Notes under the pieces: generated by a model | Seen by the model: only the letters and a program-made list of their open reading frames with translations | Told to the model about the DNA's origin: nothing | Database searches by the model: none | Assembly (NCBI GenBank): GCA_025738555.1 | Contig: JAOVFP010000007.1 | Location: 1,302,001 to 1,366,000, forward strand | Reading direction: 5' to 3' | Length of the DNA stretch: 64,000 bases | Origin: Cyathus striatus | Lineage: Eukaryota; Basidiomycota; Agaricomycetes; Agaricales; Nidulariaceae | Translations under genes and position numbers: made by a program | In this document: positions 22,481-32,968 of the stretch, in pieces | How positions within the stretch are numbered: the stretch's first letter is position 1 | How the letters are laid out: each line of letters starts with the position of its first letter

Positions 22481-23600
22481 AGCACCGAGTTAGAGTGGGA
22501 TTAAGGGGGAACGAAGACGTGGGAGGGTCTATCCCATAATGTTGGATACGTGGAGTGCTGCCGACCTCACTAAGTACTACAGCAGACTAGCAGTTGAGTA
22601 TTGCAGTATACCCTCAATATGTAGCTACAAATTATGCAGTGAAACCCATTAATAGATAATGAGTGCCCGTGATATAATTCTCTAACTAAATCAAATGATC
22701 ACCTAATTTTATTGGCAGTATTCTATTCTACACATCTATGCAGCAAGCATAAAAATGTCGTCACTTGTAAACCACATTTATGCATTTATTGTGTGCGACT
22801 AGTGACTGTAATTGTGCTACGAAAATGCATGTTATATGTTTAGTTTACATTTTGCAATGAATCATGAATGTCTTACACGTATGCGTTGACATAATTGTGT
22901 AAGTAAAAATGAAAACCTGAGTCCATTCAAACATTAAAATAATTTGTATATTCACCTAGTAGCATGATGATGAGAGTATATTATTTTTAAGTGCTGTATT
23001 ACATGTTTTATGCGGTGGTGTCAACAAGTCAGCCGACGCGGGGGGGCGCGAGAATTTGATATTACTTAAGCAAATCGCCGACGTTCTGCGGCCAACTTCC
23101 ATAATTATCACCATCAGTCCGTGAGATCAACCCCAGATCAACCGGTGATGCCATTCTTAAGCAAAACACTGACACTGTTTTTCGTATATGCTCCTTACTG
23201 CCTCTAGTCTTTCGATCTTTGAAAATTTTCTGAGTACTCTATCGGGCGAATGCAGCCCTGGTATTACTAATACTTCAAATTACACTATATAATAGCAACA
23301 GAGAAGGAGGAGGGATGAAATCATTTTGCTGTCGTGCCCCGCGGAATGCGTGGGATAGATTGTCTGTTGATCAGATTGGTGTCTCTCACGCTCCGAATGC
23401 AAAGAATAGTACGCACTGCTCATCCTATCCTATCTTATCCTTCGCTAACTTATCAGATAAGTATCTTGCGTAGCGTAGGATTGTCAGAGTCTTCGAGTCG
23501 TACATGAAGAGATTGCATTGAGAGAAGAGAAAAAAGTGGCCCACAAACTCGAGGTAATATAGCAAGGAACTTGCAAGGAACAAAGACCAGTACAAGCTGT
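22481..23600. other. Spacer, mostly non-coding
   Basis: 22.58-23.00 kb is AT-rich with no gene recognised. 23.18-23.29 kb (around 'tgagtactctatcgggcga') matches 58.37-58.46 kb. 23.33-23.46 kb (around 'gtacgcactgctcatcctatcc') matches 58.80-58.91 kb. The match breaks off at about 23467. Confidence 0.5.
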
Positions 23601-23852
23601 AGCTGCTGTACAAGAACGACACTGAATGAGTTACCATTGAGGCACATCGCCCGTCCCTGTGCACGAGCACCTCAGCATCTTCTCAGTGTTCCCACTGAGG
23701 CTGTGGGTTCCGAAAACGGTGCCCAGCAGAGGATGACAACACTGGTGGCAGCACTACATCAAGCCCGGCCTTGTCGTCACCATCAGCGCTAACCTCCGCG
23801 CCCACTCCCACTCATACTACCAATACCACCACCACCACCACCACTCAAGCCA

Positions 23853-25361
23853 ATGGCATACCCGCCCCAGCAGTCCTCTGTCCAGTCTCAGCAGCAGCCA
23901 ACACAACAAAGGAGCGCAAGGGCTGCCCCCGAGGCTCTGCTTTCTTATGCCCAGCAGCAGCAGCGACACTTGTCTTCGAAGAGTTGCTCGCTCACATCTA
24001 CTGCTGCTCCTGGCCCCGGTGCAGGCACCGGGGACACTGCCTTCGCGATCAATGCCAAGGGAAAGCAAAATGCCAACAAGATCTGGAGCATCAGTTCCAC
24101 CGAGGAGAGGGAACACATCAAGGATTTTTGGTTGGGTCTCGGTGAGGAGGAGAGGAAGAATTTGGTCAAGATCGAGAAGGATACCGTCCTCAAAAAGTTG
24201 AAGGAGCAGCAAAAACATGCTTGCGGTTGTGCAGTATGCAGCAGGAAACGGTTAGTTCCTATTCCTTCATTTCTTTCTTTCATTCTATCATTTGTTCATA
24301 TCTTCCCTCTTTATCTCTCTCTTTTTTTTAAAAAAAAAACAAAGTACCACAAAAAAACTAACCAACCCCTCCTATTTCTTCACCTTATCCCCCCACATCA
24401 AAATCGTCCATCACAACCAATCGCCCGATACCATATCCAGGAGTGCAATAGAAGAAGAACTCGAAGTCCTCTACGAGGCCTACTATGATGAGCTCGAGCA
24501 ATACGCCACCTACCAAAAGCGCTATCTCTCCTCCGGCGGTGCGCTTCCCCCTCCTCCAGGTCCAGGCCCCTTCCCCGGTAACGTTGATCTCGACAAAAAT
24601 GGCACAGTCGTCATTCCCTCCCTCACCACACTCCCCAAATGCAAAGCCCATGTCAACGTCATAAAACGTCGCGAGGGGGAGGGGATGGAGGAGGAATATG
24701 AGGACGACGAGGAGGGCGAGGAGTACAATGACGATGCTGCCAGTGAGGAGGGCAGCGAGGAAGAGGAGGGAGGGAGGAGGATGGCCGGTAGGGGGGAGAG
24801 GAGAGGGAGCCCTTCACGAGCCAAAGGGGGACTGTTTAGTCTAGGTTATGGGTTGACTTCAGGTACTTCATCCTCCCTCCTGTTTTTACACCCTTCTAAT
24901 TCCATAATAGGACCAGGGAACATCCTGACAGTTGCTGACGACCTCCTCAAAAGCGACGGCCAGAAGTTCCTCGAAATGATGGAGCAACTTGCAGAGTGGC
25001 AGATGCAGCGCGAAGAAGCCGTCGGGCAAGACGACAGCATGGAGAACGAGGAGGGTTCCGAGGAAGAGGAAGAGAGCGAGGAAGAAGGCAAAAGCAAAGA
25101 TAATGGGGACGAAGTCTCTCTTCCCCATTATACCTTTTATCCCATTTCCTCAAGCTAACTGATTTTTTTTACAGATAGTGACAGAAGAACAAAAAGTGGA
25201 AGAGAGAAAACGCATGTTTTCCATCTTTGCAGCGAGGATGTTCGAGCAGCGCGTGCTGCAGGCGTATCGGGAGAAAGTAGCACAGGAGAGACAGACGTAT
25301 CTTCTTCGCGAGTTGGAGGATGAGGAAAGGGGTGCAAAGGAGAAGGAGGCCAAGAGGCCCG
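23853..25361 (+). pseudogene. NST1: NST1-like stress-response protein, 3'-truncated gene fragment
   Basis: Fungal NST1 is a large coiled-coil protein linked to salt-stress tolerance. Four exons: up to 24250, 24441-24862, 24911-25113, and from 25175; introns of 190, 48 and 61 nt, GT..AG. Key motifs: [76 protein letters not shown], a long acidic tract (24.68-24.77 kb), GPGNILTVADDLLKSDGQ, FLEMMEQLAEWQMQREE, a second acidic tract, and [20 protein letters not shown]. The same frame is open upstream through a Pro tract (about 23.81 kb), so the true start lies 5' of the ATG at 23853. Recognisable NST1 sequence ends after EREAKRP-like residues near 25361; the long coiled coil and C-terminus are missing, although the frame runs to 25618. 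The duplicated unit lacks this segment, so it is a dispensable fragment. Confidence 0.85.
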
Positions 25362-27900
25362 ATGTATATTCTTCTTCACAGTATACAGACGACAGACATC
25401 ATTTTTCACAGGATATGGGTGATGAGCATTCTTCTCATGCACCCGGAGATGATTTTATTTCATCGAATAATAGATGGTCAGATATGCAAGAAAATATTTC
25501 TGGAAACTTTGATGGATCAACTGGATTATTCACAAATGCTCGCCAATTTAGCATTCATGATTCGACATTCACAGATCGCTCAATAATTGTACAGGGTACG
25601 CGACGTGTATTTGTGTAATGAATATTACTCATTACTTAAGTATAGTGACTGAAGTAAATGTAGGTACTGGGTACCCACTAATGGCCGGGGGGATGCTCGC
25701 ATACGCGGGGCACTCAGCACTCCAACCGTTCTGGCTCGACTGTGTAACTCAAACCGAATCCATCGAGTCAGGCACGAAACACCAGGTTGATGCAACATAC
25801 CGTTCCGAAACGCGTCGTAGAGTTGAGCGTTGGGGAGGTTCTGGATGCGCGACAACAACAGATATTTCAGCCAGAAGTGATATGCGGTCGTGGTTGTTGG
25901 CAATGTACTTCAAGAATATAGACAATGTAGCATCACCTAAATCTTTGGCGTTGTTAGGGATTTTTTTCACTGCCCTTGTGCATCAAGGTCTCAGTCTCAC
26001 CGGGTCTCGGGACACATAACTGTTACACTTCCCAGTATTCATAGGCAAGCGGACAATAGTTATAGTGATCACTTCAGTATCTTAACTGATCTCTGTAATC
26101 CCCAGTACAACTTTCACATATAACGCTCAGTTCGGTATAAAAAGAGCACTGTTATCTACTTTTATTCGTTTTTCTCCGCGTAGCTACACCCATGACGGGC
26201 ACGGGGCAGTGGGGCACGCGACTTACAAATATGATTATTACATCGTTCTTCGCAATTGGTTTTGGTTCTCACGTCAAGACAAGATTCTGAACGTCCATTT
26301 TGCCATCATAATTTCAGATGAATCGACTAGACACGACATCTGTACGTTTCTATACATTTCTATCGTGAAAAAATGAAGTATCTACGCGCACTATAGTAAA
26401 ACGCAATATGTGGATTCTCTGTATCACACGTTCTCGACCATCACTTAGTCCGGCCAAGAGATAACTTTGCAAGGCACTTAGGTATAAATTTGGGGTTGCG
26501 GGAGGATCATCTATTGCGCTGTATGGTTATTCACAGGACGTATATTGGTCTTATCCTGTCAGGTCTCGAGCTATGACTAAAAACGATGGAGCTTACAAGG
26601 GAGAAGAGAGGAGAAGCAGGGAGAAGATGGAAGAAGAAGGGCGAAGATAAGAAACAGTGACTGATGTACTTCCATAACGCAAACTTGTATCCTTACCCGG
26701 TGAGCAAGGCTTGACAAAAAGATAACATAATAAGTCTTGTTGTAAAGACAGAGCAGCGTCTCCTTCCAAGACTTGCGTAAACAGTCTAAAGCATGCCCGT
26801 GTCTGCTCGATTTGATGGGGTAGCGTTAATATAACCGTGCGTATGGGAGGTAGTTAAATAGAGAGCAAGTGAAGTATAACACTCCATGATTGCAGTCGGT
26901 AATTCACACAGCTAAAAGAGAAGCCGCAGTGCTGTTGTCGTTGAATTTTACTGCGTTGAGTGTTACTAGAAGTACTTGCGGTTATCGTCGGTGCGTTCCT
27001 CATATTAATGAGGAACCTCGATATTTTGAGTAAATAATCGAACTAACTATTCGTAACCAGATGCTGCTGATGCAGAGCAGCTGCTTACATTGCCGTATTG
27101 GAAATAACGACTTGCGATGCGTTCTTCTGATCAAACCTCAAAGACAATAATTTCACATAGATAATCCAAGATCCTCAACTTGAGTGAACCGCCATCGACA
27201 ACATCAGAAAGCGGTGTCATTCCAATCGAGCTCTTCGACGTCGAAAGATGGCTGTAGAATTAAGAAGGTTGAGTCTGGTCAGTCGGTCTCTGACTTATTA
27301 AAATCTCGATTTATGAACTCTTCGATAAGTGTAAGTAACTTGTAACGTACCAGGTTATCCGTAATGCTCTCCGTGTCTCGCTCTCATCTCCTGCATGATC
27401 AGCTATCAGGTGAGTGGTGATCGTTGCTCTGTAACTGCTATTGCACAATGCACTTCGTTTGTCACTTGTCTATGAATATAGATATTATAATGTTCTTCTA
27501 GCTGACATTGATAAAGATAGACCTTCACTGCTTACCTCAGGGGGCGACCTTGGGATTCTGGGAGTAGTAACCGCTTGCTAGCAAGCATCTTATCGACACT
27601 ATCTGCCCACGAAATTTCGGAAAGGCTTTCATTTGTATATAAAATACAACTACGCAATCTTAGTGCAGCATAAGATAACCTGAACAGTGAACAGTAAGCA
27701 AGGGTTGTCGAGAGGACCACAGGCAAATTTAACGTGAACTAGGCTATGTACCGGTACCTCTCATCTGAGCAACAAACCTAACTCAGCCCTATAATCCGAC
27801 ATTATACTTATTTTACGTTTTAAGAACTTTATTAGGATTATTGGAAATACAAACCGGAACAAGGACAGTGCTAGAGACAGCGATAGCAGCGGTGAGAGTG
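25362..27900. other. Repeat-rich spacer after the NST1 fragment
   Basis: 25.36-25.62 kb continues the NST1 frame with unrelated sequence. 25.62-25.84 kb is unassigned. 25.84-26.46 kb matches 58.92-59.5 kb and 60.33-60.38 kb and includes an R1 module (26.09-26.35 kb). 26.66-27.2 kb matches 60.38-60.89 kb. 27.40-27.75 kb contains an R2 module. Minus-strand frame 25749-25970 (AKDLGDATLSIFLKYIANNH) is shared with the 59 kb copy, but I do not recognise a family. Confidence 0.5.
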
Positions 27901-27919
27901 TGTATGAGCTGTGTGCACT

Positions 27920-30900
27920 GTGAGAGCCGCCTCCGAACTTCGAAGCCTTGTGGTTAGGTGTTGCCGAAAGCGCCGACGGCCGTGCACCAGTAGGGCCGGC
28001 ATCCTCCGAAATCGCACTTTCGGCAACGCCCATCCTAGCTGCCTCGCTTCCGCGCAGTCTGTTCACCGTGATTTACTACTTCTCCACCCTACCTTCAGAC
28101 TCTCTCTGTATGACGGGTATCGCGACGTCGAACTCTTATTATATTTATGTTCGGCAGGGCTCAATGGAAACACTGTGTATGGTACTCAAACTTTGTGGGT
28201 GACTTGGACTTTCTACTTCAACACTGCGATTTGACACTGCTGTCTACAAGAAGGCGCTTCTCTGATACGTTATCAAAGGAAGGGCAGTATTGGATTGGAT
28301 AGTATAGGATGAGAGTGAGCAGTACGTGTTTTCTTCAAGTTCTTACTCTACGAATTGTATGTACTCTGTGACTGACGTATATATGATCACACAGCAGATG
28401 CACGACAGTAAAACGAATACATTCCACCTCCGCCTCAAACTCACACATCTCTTCCTCTGACTCCTTCCTCTTTTTCTCCGACTCCTTCTCCTAAGTCTTT
28501 TCTCACTCTTCCCCTCCCTCGATCTCAGTCACACTCGCACGCTTCACAGGCCATGGTCAGTTCTCGCAGGCGCAATATCCCAATGCGCACCACCAAGTTC
28601 ATACACCCAGCACTCTCCCAGCTGGCAAGCACCCACTTCACTGTGGAATGTACCTTCTTCTAGTCATGGAAAGTCTCCTTCCCCCTCATCCTATCATTCT
28701 AGCTCGTGGACAGCAACACTCCACACGCCGATATGCCCCCCGAACCCCACAACAGAAGATACTCCTCTAATACCTAGTCGAAGGGAGGGCAGTATTGGAT
28801 AGGTTAGGATAAGATTAGGCTGGGAGTACGTGTTTATTTCTCATTTTGCGACAATACTGATCTGATCGTACAACAGAGGACGCATTCCTAGCGCATGATA
28901 GCAAAACGACTACATCCCTCCACATTTTCAAACTCAAGCTCCGTACGTCCTTCTTCCCCCTTCCCCCCTCTCCCTTTTCTCTCTCGCACGTCTTCGTACA
29001 ATCCCTCCCCACCGTTCCAACGACATCTCCTACTCTTTCCCCTCTCTCTCCCACACGCTTACGTCCACATTGACAGACCATGAGCCGCCCCAAACAAAAT
29101 GTCACCTCATCAGGCTTGCCTAACCCCGTACTCGGTCCCTACACCTCAGCATGAAACAACGCCGCAACCCCAAGCCCATACACCCCATGGTCGCCCTGGC
29201 CACCTACACCCCGATAGAACGCTCCTTCTCGACAACGCATGTTCTCTCCTCTTTCTATCACTCACCTAGCTAGTGGCCAGCGGTTGTGCATACGTCTTTA
29301 TGTCCAGCAATACTACCCCTTTATCGCATTCGAACTCGACGCTGGAACCACGCATGGCTCACTCTCAGATACTGTACCTGTCTAGAAGAGGGATCTGTTT
29401 GGATGAGTGGTACGTGCTTTTCCCCCATTTTACTGCCTACGCTGATGTTATCGTACAACAGAAGAACAGAACATCTACTCGCTGCGTTTCCCGGCAAACA
29501 TGCGTACTTCCATTCCCCTCAAGCTCACGCGCTATACGTTCTTTCCATCTCCATCTCCCTCACCCTCTCCTACGTCTTCTCCCATTCCATCCCTCCCTCA
29601 ATCCCAATGGCAGTTGTCGCTCGCACTTTTCGTAGACTGTATTAAGCCCCCTCAAGCGTAATCTCCCAATCGGCTCAACTCCACATTAGGCCCTTCAACC
29701 TCTTCAGGAGACAATTCTCCAAGCCAATGCGCCTGATACTCCCTGGTCACTCCTTACTATGAAATGTCCCAGCTATGTCATGGCGCCCACCTAAGTCGTG
29801 GCTAGTGATACCCCAGACACCAAAAAGTCCAACGATAACGACACTCTTCCCTATGTCCGTCAATCCCCTTCCTTCTCGCACTCGGCAATCATGCTGAGTT
29901 GGTCAGCTCATAGCAGAGTCCATTTGTGGGACCTGTGAGCACAACTTCAAGGTTAGGACGCGGTGAAGGGTATACGTCTTGGAAGAGGAGCGCGAGGCCG
30001 CCTTGGGCGCAAGATTGAGGAGGAAGAGGGGAAGGAATGTATCTTCTCGTGCTGTACTTTCCCCTCCTCCGGAGAGCTGTATATGTCGATCTGTTCGCCA
30101 CGGGGTCGGTGTCGGACGGGGGTACGAAGCGTTTATCGAGACGTTAGCGAAGCAGCCGAGGGATTGGAGGGAGGATTATGTTGCTCCCTCTTTATATGAC
30201 TGTTTTCACTTCCAACCCAAGGGTCACGCTCACGCTCGATATGCCTTGTCTCTTGAGAATCCGAATTACTATATCCTCGTACTTGGACGCAGGAGGACGA
30301 CTGCATCGCATACGACCCCTCCCCCTTCTATTCTCCAAATCACATTACACCAGCTCGTTCTCCCGTTCCAGGTTGTTTAATCAATCATCCTCACACACCC
30401 AACGGCATAATCGTATCCGATTTCTTTCCATGTCTACTGTTCGTACGAAGAGCTTCAAGAACGGATTAGGCACGGTGACGATTATGCGCTGACGGTAGGG
30501 AAGAAGACACTTGATGAGGCATGTTCGATATATCAGCCCTTGTAGTTACAGTAAAAACCTGATGTATGGATCGTTGTAAGCTACAGGTGGGGTGCTGATA
30601 TATCACGCATTGTAGTTACGGTTCCATCCGCCTGCAGGCAGCCAAATACAGATTGTATTCTATATCAAAACTACAGTATCGCCTGAAGGAGAACCTCTGA
30701 ATGGAGCAGCGACTGGTAGTTGTGCAGATGATAAGCGGTTATTTAGACGGGGTGTTTGGGGGTCGGTTTCTTGCGCAAGCGATGTTTGTGAGAGTTAGGG
30801 ATGGGAAGTGAAAAGTCTACGGGGTAGGCTGTGGAGTTTGTTTATGGAATGGGGTGAAGAGGTTCAAAGTTGTGAGGCGTGGTGGTTGTTTCACTTCGTC

Positions 30901-30920
30901 GTCGTTTGGACTCTGGAGTG
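27920..30920 (+). pseudogene. DUF6699-family locus F with three leader modules (broken)
   Basis: Three successive 5' leader modules lie at 27.95-28.70, 28.80-29.25 and 29.27-29.80 kb. Each has a piece resembling a 5' exon, an intron-like GTACGTG..ACAACAG or ACAGCAG (clearest at 29410-29461, 52 nt), a pyrimidine-rich stretch, then an ATG followed by Pro-rich coding. The body at 29.96-30.38 kb encodes FIETLAKQPRDWREDYVAPS and PPPSILQITLHQLVLPFQ, then breaks frame. The C-terminal part after 30.69 kb holds a degraded RVDFLG region. A 185-bp insert splits it at 30504-30688. F' at 60.9-63.7 kb is the duplicate. Multiple stops and shifts make a single protein unlikely. Confidence 0.6.
30504..30688. 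mobile_element. 185-bp insert in DUF6699 copy F, absent from F'
   Basis: F' reads GACAGTAGGAAGGGAGAACC without interruption at about 63.42-63.44 kb. Here 185 bp intervene, flanked by GAAG on both sides (30500-30503 and 30685-30688). Inside are two direct copies of GATATATCA followed after a few bases by TTGTAGTTAC, at about 30530 and 30594. A short non-autonomous element is the likeliest reading. Confidence 0.5.
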
Positions 30921-31129
30921 TTAACGGAAGATTAGCGTAAGCCTTCTTTCACGATGGTATCAAAATCTGCAGGGCTTCATATCGTGTACGTGTTTAGAGG
31001 GTATATATATATGGTATAAATTTAACTGAACAGCTCAGCTACGAAAGAATAACGCAAATGGCGACAAAGCAGAAAGAGGAGAAAGAGAAAGAGAAAAAGT
31101 GTGAGGAAACATGATAAAGTAAGCGAGCA

Positions 31130-31699
31130 CTATAATTTATTAAAGCTTTCGAAACCATGGAATGTGATCTGAAGAATTGTCGCAGGAAGAACGACACTCC
31201 ACAGCGCTAAGGACTTTGCAGATGTGAAGTTCTTCAACCTCCGAGTGTATAGGGAAAATTGCCAGGACTGTATCCCGGTTCCGTACATATTCTGTATCAA
31301 CTCTACGTCAATCGTGTAGTCTGTACCACCAGCTGCTGCATTCGACGGCTTTGCTTTCGAGTCGCTATTATCGATATGTCCAATTTTACACGGGTGAAAT
31401 TTCACGTGAAGTGGGGAATGGCTTCGATTTGCACCATGTGGTAAATAAATTATCATTTCGCTCTCCTGTTCCGATTGAATGGGTATGTTTTTTAGCATCA
31501 TTATTTCGTTCGGAAAGCCTCTACTCCCACCTGAATAAGTTTTCGCAGTAACACACTGAGGTGGAGATGGTAACGTAGTGTGCACTGGTGGCAGTGACGA
31601 TGGCGGAGAGACCGCCATCTGAGAATTGAGCACGGTTACTGCCGCCATACCAGCTGCAACGCCTGGTATGAATCCGCTTCTGCCAGATACTATGAACAA
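31130..31699 (-). CDS. Hypothetical protein segment of unknown function
   Basis: A 189-codon open frame beginning SGRSGFIPGVAAGMAAVTVL, with Pro/Ser-rich PPSSLPPVHTTLPSPPQ, and ending LQITFHGFESFNKL. The last part (31125-31240) is duplicated at 63885-64000, where the window ends. It may be a 3' exon continuing the frame at 31703-31900, but no splice pair is convincing. No domain recognised. It could be chance open sequence. Confidence 0.3.
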   Translation of the reverse strand: MFIVSGRSGFIPGVAAGMAAVTVLNSQMAVSPPSSLPPVHTTLPSPPQCVTAKTYSGGSRGFPNEIMMLKNIPIQSEQESEMIIYLPHGANRSHSPLHVKFHPCKIGHIDNSDSKAKPSNAAAGGTDYTIDVELIQNMYGTGIQSWQFSLYTRRLKNFTSAKSLALWSVVLPATILQITFHGFESFNKL

Positions 31700-31869
31700 A
31701 TATTAAGATTTATTATCCACTATTCTATGTAGGCAACTTACCGTAAACATTAGTTTGATCTGAAACGATGGATTATACATGTTAAAGTGATGGGTATCTT
31801 TAAATGATGCTCCATGCATTTGGGCATTCGCATAATTGACATCTGAACTGTCCACATTTTGCCTCTCAG

Positions 31870-32700
31870 GACCACCATTTGACATATCATAGGATGCCAT
31901 TGAATAGGTTTTATTGTCTGTAGTTGCTGGTGAAGGTGGAGGAGTATCCTTGATTATGATGACTTCTCGGAGTCTGCCATCGCTATCGACTTCCTATACT
32001 TTGCTATAGTTGACAATATACTAGTGAGCACGGTTACGCTTGCGTGTTGCCATGGGTGGGATTATGGAATTGGATAGAGAGGAATGGTCATCTCTGGGTT
32101 CTGCTGAAGCGGAAGGACCATCTCGGTTTACTGAAAAGGGAGGAGTGTAATGCCTTTCTATAATTTCTGCTGAATCCGGAAAGGAATGATCGTCTCTGTT
32201 TCCTGCTGAAGCAGGACTATCTCGGGTTACATAGGAAGGAGCACAAAAGGCTGGACTCAACTTGTCTGCTAACACATATCCTACTTTTTTAGGCCAATTC
32301 TGAAAAATCATTTTGGTTGACTCGGAAGAAATGGTATGAAATTCTGCATTATCACTGATCTCAATGTTCATGACACTCGATGTAAATGCTCCAGATCCTG
32401 CACTGTATCTAACAGTATTCTTTTCCTGTGTTATGTAAGATACAGTATATATCAGTTAATCAAATAACTAATTGATGTTACCTTTGGTGCATTGAACAAA
32501 GTGATACTTGATACTTCATTGTTAGGTCGAAGGGAATGATATTCCACTCCTACATCGGATGGAGGAACTTCGACATCGAGTGAGTAAGACTTTGCGGTGT
32601 CTTGATTTGTGTCTTTCTTAAATGATTGAGACATTACTATGTGGTTGAGCGTGTTACGCATGGTTCGAAGGGGAGGGAGAGTCTTACCATTTAGCGGCAC
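31870..32700 (-). pseudogene. Fragment resembling the N-terminal region of a LAMMER (CLK/Kns1-type) kinase gene
   Basis: Two exons joined by a plausible phase-0 intron of about 55 nt (GTAACA..ACACAG, around 32425-32480). The first encodes PLNGKTLPPLRTMRNTLNHI onward. The second ends MATRKRNRAH-stop-YIVNYSKV-stop-EVDSDG, then RLREVIIIKDTPPPSPATT. A (R)EVIVIEDTPPP segment after a basic patch and YxxNY is what I recall of the region before the kinase domain in basidiomycete LAMMER kinases. No kinase motifs (GxGxxG, HRD, DFG) follow, and two TAG codons interrupt it. It is a truncated pseudogene if the family call is right; that call is from memory and moderate at best. Confidence 0.42.
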
Positions 32701-32737
32701 GTATATATATGTAAACCATGAGTTTATATTTAGCTTC

Positions 32738-32968
32738 TTATTTGATGATCATGTAGTAGAATTGATTAAGAAGTGAAAGGCACTTCTCTTGATCAATATT
32801 CCAGACATATCTTGTCGGATAAGGTGGGGTTAGATTTTTATCCAGACAAAATTTCTCCGTATTACGAAGTTGTGTTCGACTACCTAGAGTTGACCTAGAG
32901 CATTTTTCAAGATATACAACGTGGATCATCCCGAGGTTTTGTTCATTTGGATCATCTTTAGGAATCAA
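32738..32968 (-). CDS. Small open frame, unrecognised
   Basis: 76 codons from IPKDDPNEQNLGMIHVVYLE to a stop at 32738. It lies just upstream of the LAMMER-like fragment on the same strand and could be another exon of it or chance. No homologue recognised. Confidence 0.2.
   Translation of the reverse strand: MIPKDDPNEQNLGMIHVVYLEKCSRSTLGSRTQLRNTEKFCLDKNLTPPYPTRYVWNIDQEKCLSLLNQFYYMIIK

Larger units (their letters stand above)
4191..31240. repeat. Segmental duplication, copy 1
   Basis: This interval is broadly co-linear with 36840-64000. Anchors in order: NB-ARC/TPR start codon 9083 to 44921; DUF6699 A 10.4-11.7 to 46.2-47.3 kb; 12.7-12.96 to 50.3-50.56 kb; B 12.99-14.17 to 54.27-55.47 kb; convergent C/D 20.9-22.5 to 55.9-57.5 kb; 23.2-23.46 to 58.37-58.92 kb; 25.84-26.4 to 58.92-59.5 kb; 27.9-31.24 to 60.9-64.0 kb. 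Segments with no counterpart in the other copy are mostly insertions described separately. Confidence 0.85.

Noticed and set aside
23945..24283. Minus-strand frames over the NST1 exons
   Set aside because: They are shadows of the forward NST1 exons, whose motifs and intron phases agree.
25749..25970. Minus-strand frame (AKDLGDATLSIFLKYIANNH) as a conserved gene
   Set aside because: It is shared with 58.9-59.05 kb only because that block is part of the large duplication; there is no independent evidence of coding and no recognised family.
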